35,417 bases of DNA, taken from NCBI GenBank assembly GCA_000969725.1, contig JXSR01S034109.1. The stretch is one strand, 5' to 3'. Positions 31,761-35,417 of this stretch are shown here, piece by piece (within the stretch, counting starts at the first letter, position 1; every line of letters begins with the position of its first letter). This stretch comes from Ophiothrix spiculata. Taxonomy: Eukaryota; Echinodermata; Ophiuroidea; Amphilepidida; Ophiotrichidae. A program made the translations under genes and the position numbers. The notes under the pieces are model-generated. The model saw nothing but the letters and a program-made list of their open reading frames with translations, ran no database searches and was not told the origin of the DNA.

Positions 31761-32794
31761 CGAGGGTCATTCAAAAAGGTCTACCTGTTGCATCATAACT
31801 GTTGTTCTATTACAGGTAACACCTCAAAAATTGGCACAAATATAGCTAAAATAGTTTCCTACACATAGTAAACAAATCATGTCAATACCTTTTCTAAATT
31901 TTTGCATGTGATCTGAAAACTACGGAAACCTTTGGTACACCGGAAATGCTGAAAATATGCGCAACATTTTTAAAAGTGGCTCAAGAACAGTACATGAAAA
32001 GGCCATAATATCACCATGTAGTATTGCTATAAATTGGAATTTAATAAAACATAAGAATGGACATAAAATTTTACGGGATGATTAAAAATGCTGTCCCAAA
32101 CTGAAAATAATGGCCATTTATACATGCACAACAATAATAGGAACCAATTGCCCCTGCAGCAATATTTTTAAAATCACTGAACACAGTTTACGAAAAATTG
32201 ACCTCAATTAAAGAAAATGTAAAATGGCGGCATTATGAAGCTTTATTTTTGATAAATTTTCATCAGTAGATCACAAAAAGAACTAAATTAAATTTTTGAC
32301 TAAAAAAATGTGGTGTAGTACCTTTAAATATTGTGTTTCACATTAAAACGTACTTGGAAAATTCACGCTGTAGAGAAACACACTATGCTGATAATCGTAA
32401 CCTGAGACTGTACAAGATATGGAATTCTGGGCAATTTCTATCAGTAACAAGTTTACTTTATCAATGCTAAATGACTTGTTGGACTGTTAGTTACACTTTC
32501 ATTTCAAATTTGTTCCGCAACTTTCACAAATTTTGGGTATACAGATGGTTGTTCGTACATTAGCTGCACGTATAATTTTAGGTGTGATGTCATTAGATAT
32601 TTTACCGTTTCCGGTGTACCTAAACCTTACTGTGGTTTTCAGGTCACCTACAGAAATCTAGAAAATATATTGATATGATTTTTTTACCATGTGTAAGTGA
32701 CATTCTTAGCTATATTGTTATTAATTTTCAAGTAGCTATCTTTAATAAAACAAAAGTTATGATACAACAGATAGAACTTTTTGAATAACCCTCG
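31761..32794. mobile_element. Non-autonomous mariner-like element with long inverted repeats
   Basis: Ends CGAGGGTCATTCAAAAAGGT and complement of CGAGGGTTATTCAAAAAGTT, inside TA duplications (31759-31760 and 32795-32796). ACGAGGGT.ATTCAAAAAG is a classic mariner terminus. The inverted repeats are long: about 200 bp align, sharing TATCATAACT-type, AATATAGCTA and GGTACACCGGAAA blocks. Between them no frame with transposase motifs was found. The interior is AT-rich with AAAATGGCGGCATTATGAAG at 32222-32241. The length of 1034 bp is slightly short for an autonomous mariner. Confidence 0.88.
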
Positions 32795-33049
32795 TAATTG
32801 GAACATTTCTGTTAATCCTCGTCTTCATAAAGGGGGGGGGGGGGTGGCGGGTGGTTACATTCCCCTTACAGATGATAGTAAATTACACCAAACTGCAAAA
32901 TAAGGCTACCCTGGACATTTAGGTAATTGCGAGAGGACCCTACAAGTCGACCAACTGTCTTGTACTCGGGGACCCAGACCCTCAAAAGATGCCTAGAAAT
33001 CATTTTACCCCTCACCTTATCGTATACGCGAAATACTTTGATTTTTGGA

Positions 33050-33899
33050 TAGAGACATATCTCTAGTTTAATAAATAGGAGGCCTGCTAAATGTTTGCTC
33101 TTGCGAAAAAATCAAAATGGCGTCATGTTTAATTGTATATCTGAGCAGTGTGTAATATTTTATTCCACATTCGGCAGGTTGTGGCTATTCAAAAGGTGCT
33201 GTATTTTCGAATCATCGGTCCATATGTGATAACTATTAGTGTTTGTCTATTTGTAAGAATGTATTTGTACTTATTAACCATATTTCACTTGACCAACAGA
33301 TAAAAGAAATAGTAAAACACCTTTTTTGAGGCCTTTTTTAATTTTGTTTTAAACTAAAAAAATTGTGCCGAAAAGTATGATTTTTTTATTATAAATTAAT
33401 AAACAATGTGTTTACAAGGGATTTGTCTACATATTGTAAGGACCACATTTCTACTAAAATAATTTGGATGTTTAGTCCAGACTGCGTTTACGTTATTTCA
33501 AAATGGCGGCATATGCAGTAACGATTGAGATAGAGAAAATAAGCACTTTTAATTACTTCTTTAATTTTATTCGCAGTTCTACACATTTTGAAAAACATAG
33601 AAGTATTTTTTCTTTATATGTTTAGAGAAATATATTTCTACTTTAATTTTTGCGGAATCTTCTGAAAATACCGCATGCGTTCATTTTCAAAATGGCGGTA
33701 TACATAATAGCTTCATAGCTTAAAAATCATACACACTTTTATCCTTTGTTCATATTTATTACAGTACTGAACTGTTTAAGAACTATGGATGTAAATTTTA
33801 TGCACAGATAATTAAAAACATATTTCTACTATACAAGTGTTGAGCTCTACTGACATTTTGCGCTTGCGTTATTTCAAAATGGCCACTCGCGTTTTCAGG
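33050..33899 (+). repeat. Degenerate tandem satellite, about 187-bp period
   Basis: CAAAATGG occurs at 33113, 33499, 33688 and 33875, spaced 386 (two periods), 189 and 187 bp. Sequence just upstream also aligns between units: an ACATATTTCTACT-like block, then a variable part, then CTTGCGTTATTTCAAAATGG. A weaker unit boundary can be seen near 33278-33290 (CCATATTTCACTT). Two units carry CAAAATGGCGG, close to the YY1/Pho binding consensus. No ORF. Confidence 0.75.
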
Positions 33900-34084
33900 T
33901 ATGGGTTAAAATATCATATACAGATTTTCAGTTCAATTTAGTTGGGGTAACTTTTAGGTTTGACAATTTGCATGGGCCAAGTATCATAATTACATTGGAT
34001 CCTATTACCAGGATTATAAACGAAGCACAATGATCTATCATAGTGCAGTACAGCTTATGATATAGTCTTTCCTTTCTTTTCTTC
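33900..34084. other. Spacer before the protein relic
   Basis: No feature. The last 40 bp are pyrimidine-rich and followed by AATATCAG (34105-34112), which could be a decayed splice acceptor for the next region. Confidence 0.35.
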
Positions 34085-35312
34085 ATGGTATGGCTTTTGT
34101 TAAAACAATATCAGGACATCGGAAGCAAGTGTTTTGCTGAACTATCACACAAGTACCTTCAGAAGATCTGTCTGCTACGACCACCAAAGTGTAATCTCAT
34201 CAACTTTGTCGGGGACAAATACGATTTAGACCGTAGTATCAGTCTCAAATATGAAGAGAGATTAAGGCGCATTCAAGCTAAATCGGCAAGGACCCTTGAG
34301 CTCCGAGACACGCTTCACCTTCCAAAATGGGATACAATAATGGAGAGCAGTATAAACAAGCAACGTCTGTTGGAGTACCTACAAGATTCGTGGTTTAAAA
34401 ATAGAGAGTCCTTGCCAAATGATGTAAACCTGTTGTGGAGGCATGAAATCTGGTCCTGCAGTTCTTTTGTCGAACAACAGTCTCTCGGAAGTTCCGAGAT
34501 TAGCTTGACCTTAATAAACATGAAGAAGCCGATGTCAGAATCTTTGCACATATCAAATACTGTTCTGTTAAGTTTTTTTTTTTTTTTTTGGCAACGGACA
34601 CGGATATCATAATGATGGCTATTTATTTCTATCAACGCCTCTCTGGAATTAAAGAACTTTGGGTGCAAAAAATCAGATGTGTTTTTACCATGCCATATTA
34701 TAGCACTGACTTCAGTTTACAGTGAGCACAGGATGTGACACAGTGAGTTACTCATTTCGACGTGGCAAGAAACGATGGGTTAAGATTGCCTTGGAATCAG
34801 GACCATCATTGATTCCATTGGCTGAGTATGGAACCACCGGCACTAGTCTTATAATTGTCGATGATGATGTTCTGTCATCTGGCCGTCGTTTTTTTCTTCG
34901 CATTGTACGGATTGCCACACTTCAACGGATCACTAGAAGAACTTCGTGCACACATGTTTGCTAACAAAAAGGTGACATACGATCTCTGCCTCCTACTGAA
35001 GATGCCTTTCTCTTGCATATCATGTGGAGTCTTCATCAAATTGCTGTATGCAAACGAGTATGTGAAGAGGTACCTGACCTACCAAATCCTCTAGATTTTG
35101 GAAGGCATGTGCAGGATGGATATCTGGTTGCAAAACTAATGTCACATCCACCAAAACCTCAGGTCGCTCGTCAAAAAAATAGATGCGGGTGTATTTCTGG
35201 TAAATGTCAAAAAAGTTGCTCATGTGCAAAAACTGGAGTGAAGTGCACCATTGGCTGCAAATGTCAGTTGGCTCCAGAAACACATCTTAATGTATCTCCG
35301 CTTCTTTTGTAA
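34085..35312 (+). pseudogene. Frameshifted relic of an EEAD/DTD/GCDT-motif protein with CxC tail
   Basis: Five plus-strand segments in changing frames encode consecutive parts of one protein. 34085-34500: an N-terminal part with INFVGDKYDLDRSIS and a helix near LLEYLQDSW. 34504-34731: HEEADVRIFAHIKYC, a run of Phe from 17 T (34573-34589), then ATDTDIIMMAIYFYQRLSG. 34722-34890: STGCDTVSYSFRRGKKRW. About 34890-34978: ALYGLPHFNGSLEELRAHMF. About 34976-35312: LPPTEDAFLLHIMWSLHQIA, DFGRHVQDGYLVAKLM and a tail with CGCISGKCQKSCSCAKTGVK. This order matches a large family of uncharacterised multi-copy proteins I recall from cnidarians and molluscs. The acidic EEAD, DTD and GCD motifs resemble FEN1/PIN-type nucleases (inference). 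Two frame changes sit at T runs, so sequencing indels cannot be excluded. Confidence 0.75.
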
Positions 35313-35324
35313 AATCATTAGCAC

Positions 35325-35417
<93 letters not shown>
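35325..35417 (+). repeat. TAAG tetranucleotide microsatellite
   Basis: Perfect tandem TAAG/AAGT units run from 35325 to the window edge (at least 23 units). The array is cut by the window end, so its true length is unknown. It starts only 12 bp after the stop codon of the protein relic. Confidence 0.98.

Larger units (their letters stand above)
31012..32965 (+). repeat. Dispersed repeat family R2, copy 3, interrupted twice
   Basis: R2 sequence is present at 31012-31115, 31376-31758 and 32795-32965 and is colinear with 20466-21150. The two gaps are exactly filled by a PIF-type MITE and a mariner-like element. Removing both elements and one copy of each target duplication restores continuity with R2 copy 1. 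A G-run of about 13 near 32833 replaces AAGGGGAGGATGG of copy 1. Confidence 0.85.

Overview
This window looks like intergenic or intronic DNA from a eukaryote, most likely an invertebrate animal. I lean towards a lophotrochozoan such as a bivalve mollusc, but this rests on the style of the repeats and not on any marker gene. The sequence is AT-rich. It has no long intact reading frame on either strand, no operon-like gene packing and no ribosome-binding-site pattern. What it does have is layers of mobile-element debris: Tc1-like and mariner-like transposons with TA target duplications, PIF/Harbinger-type MITEs with TAA duplications, the 3' end of a non-LTR retrotransposon, a reverse-transcriptase fragment, a tRNA-derived SINE head, large palindromes, diverged dispersed repeats and short satellites.

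Layout. 1-5.4 kb: a nested inverted repeat (585-841), a diverged local duplication, a minus-strand non-LTR 3' end with an (AGATTC)n tail, and two CpG-rich patches. 5.4-7.8 kb: a dispersed repeat, then an end-to-end 1.6-kb Tc1-like transposon (6166-7767) with roughly 300-bp terminal inverted repeats and a decayed minus-strand transposase. 7.8-15.8 kb: a TGAC-motif cluster, a near-perfect 249-bp palindrome, a second copy of the dispersed repeat, a 185-bp tandem duplication and a degenerate tRNA-like SINE head. 15.8-20.1 kb: a MITE carrying a 30-G run, a deleted second Tc1 copy, and two further inverted-repeat elements, one holding a spaced TTCGTATCTGT array. 20.4-25.2 kb: two copies of an unclassified repeat, two head-to-tail mariner-like termini, a chimeric ORF (Harbinger-like plus RT-like) and a lone mariner end. 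26.8-30.3 kb: a repeat pair carrying a CRE palindrome, a PIF-type MITE, a zero-loop palindrome, and six identical copies of GTGACAGGCGTGAC. 31-33 kb: a third copy of the unclassified repeat, interrupted by a PIF-type MITE and by a mariner-like element. 33.05-33.9 kb: a degenerate ~187-bp satellite with CAAAATGGCGG cores. 34.1-35.3 kb: the only substantial protein relic, a frameshifted member of an uncharacterised animal repeat-protein family (EEAD / DTD / GCDT motifs plus a CxC cysteine tail). The window ends in a TAAG microsatellite.

No functional gene set or pathway is visible. The least explained signals are the two arrays of exactly repeated 11-14-bp motifs (29.19-30.31 kb and 18.28-18.66 kb). 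They have different sequences but share a geometry: a 14-bp doublet plus single copies about 166-191 bp apart. All alignments were done by eye, so boundaries of diverged repeats are approximate.
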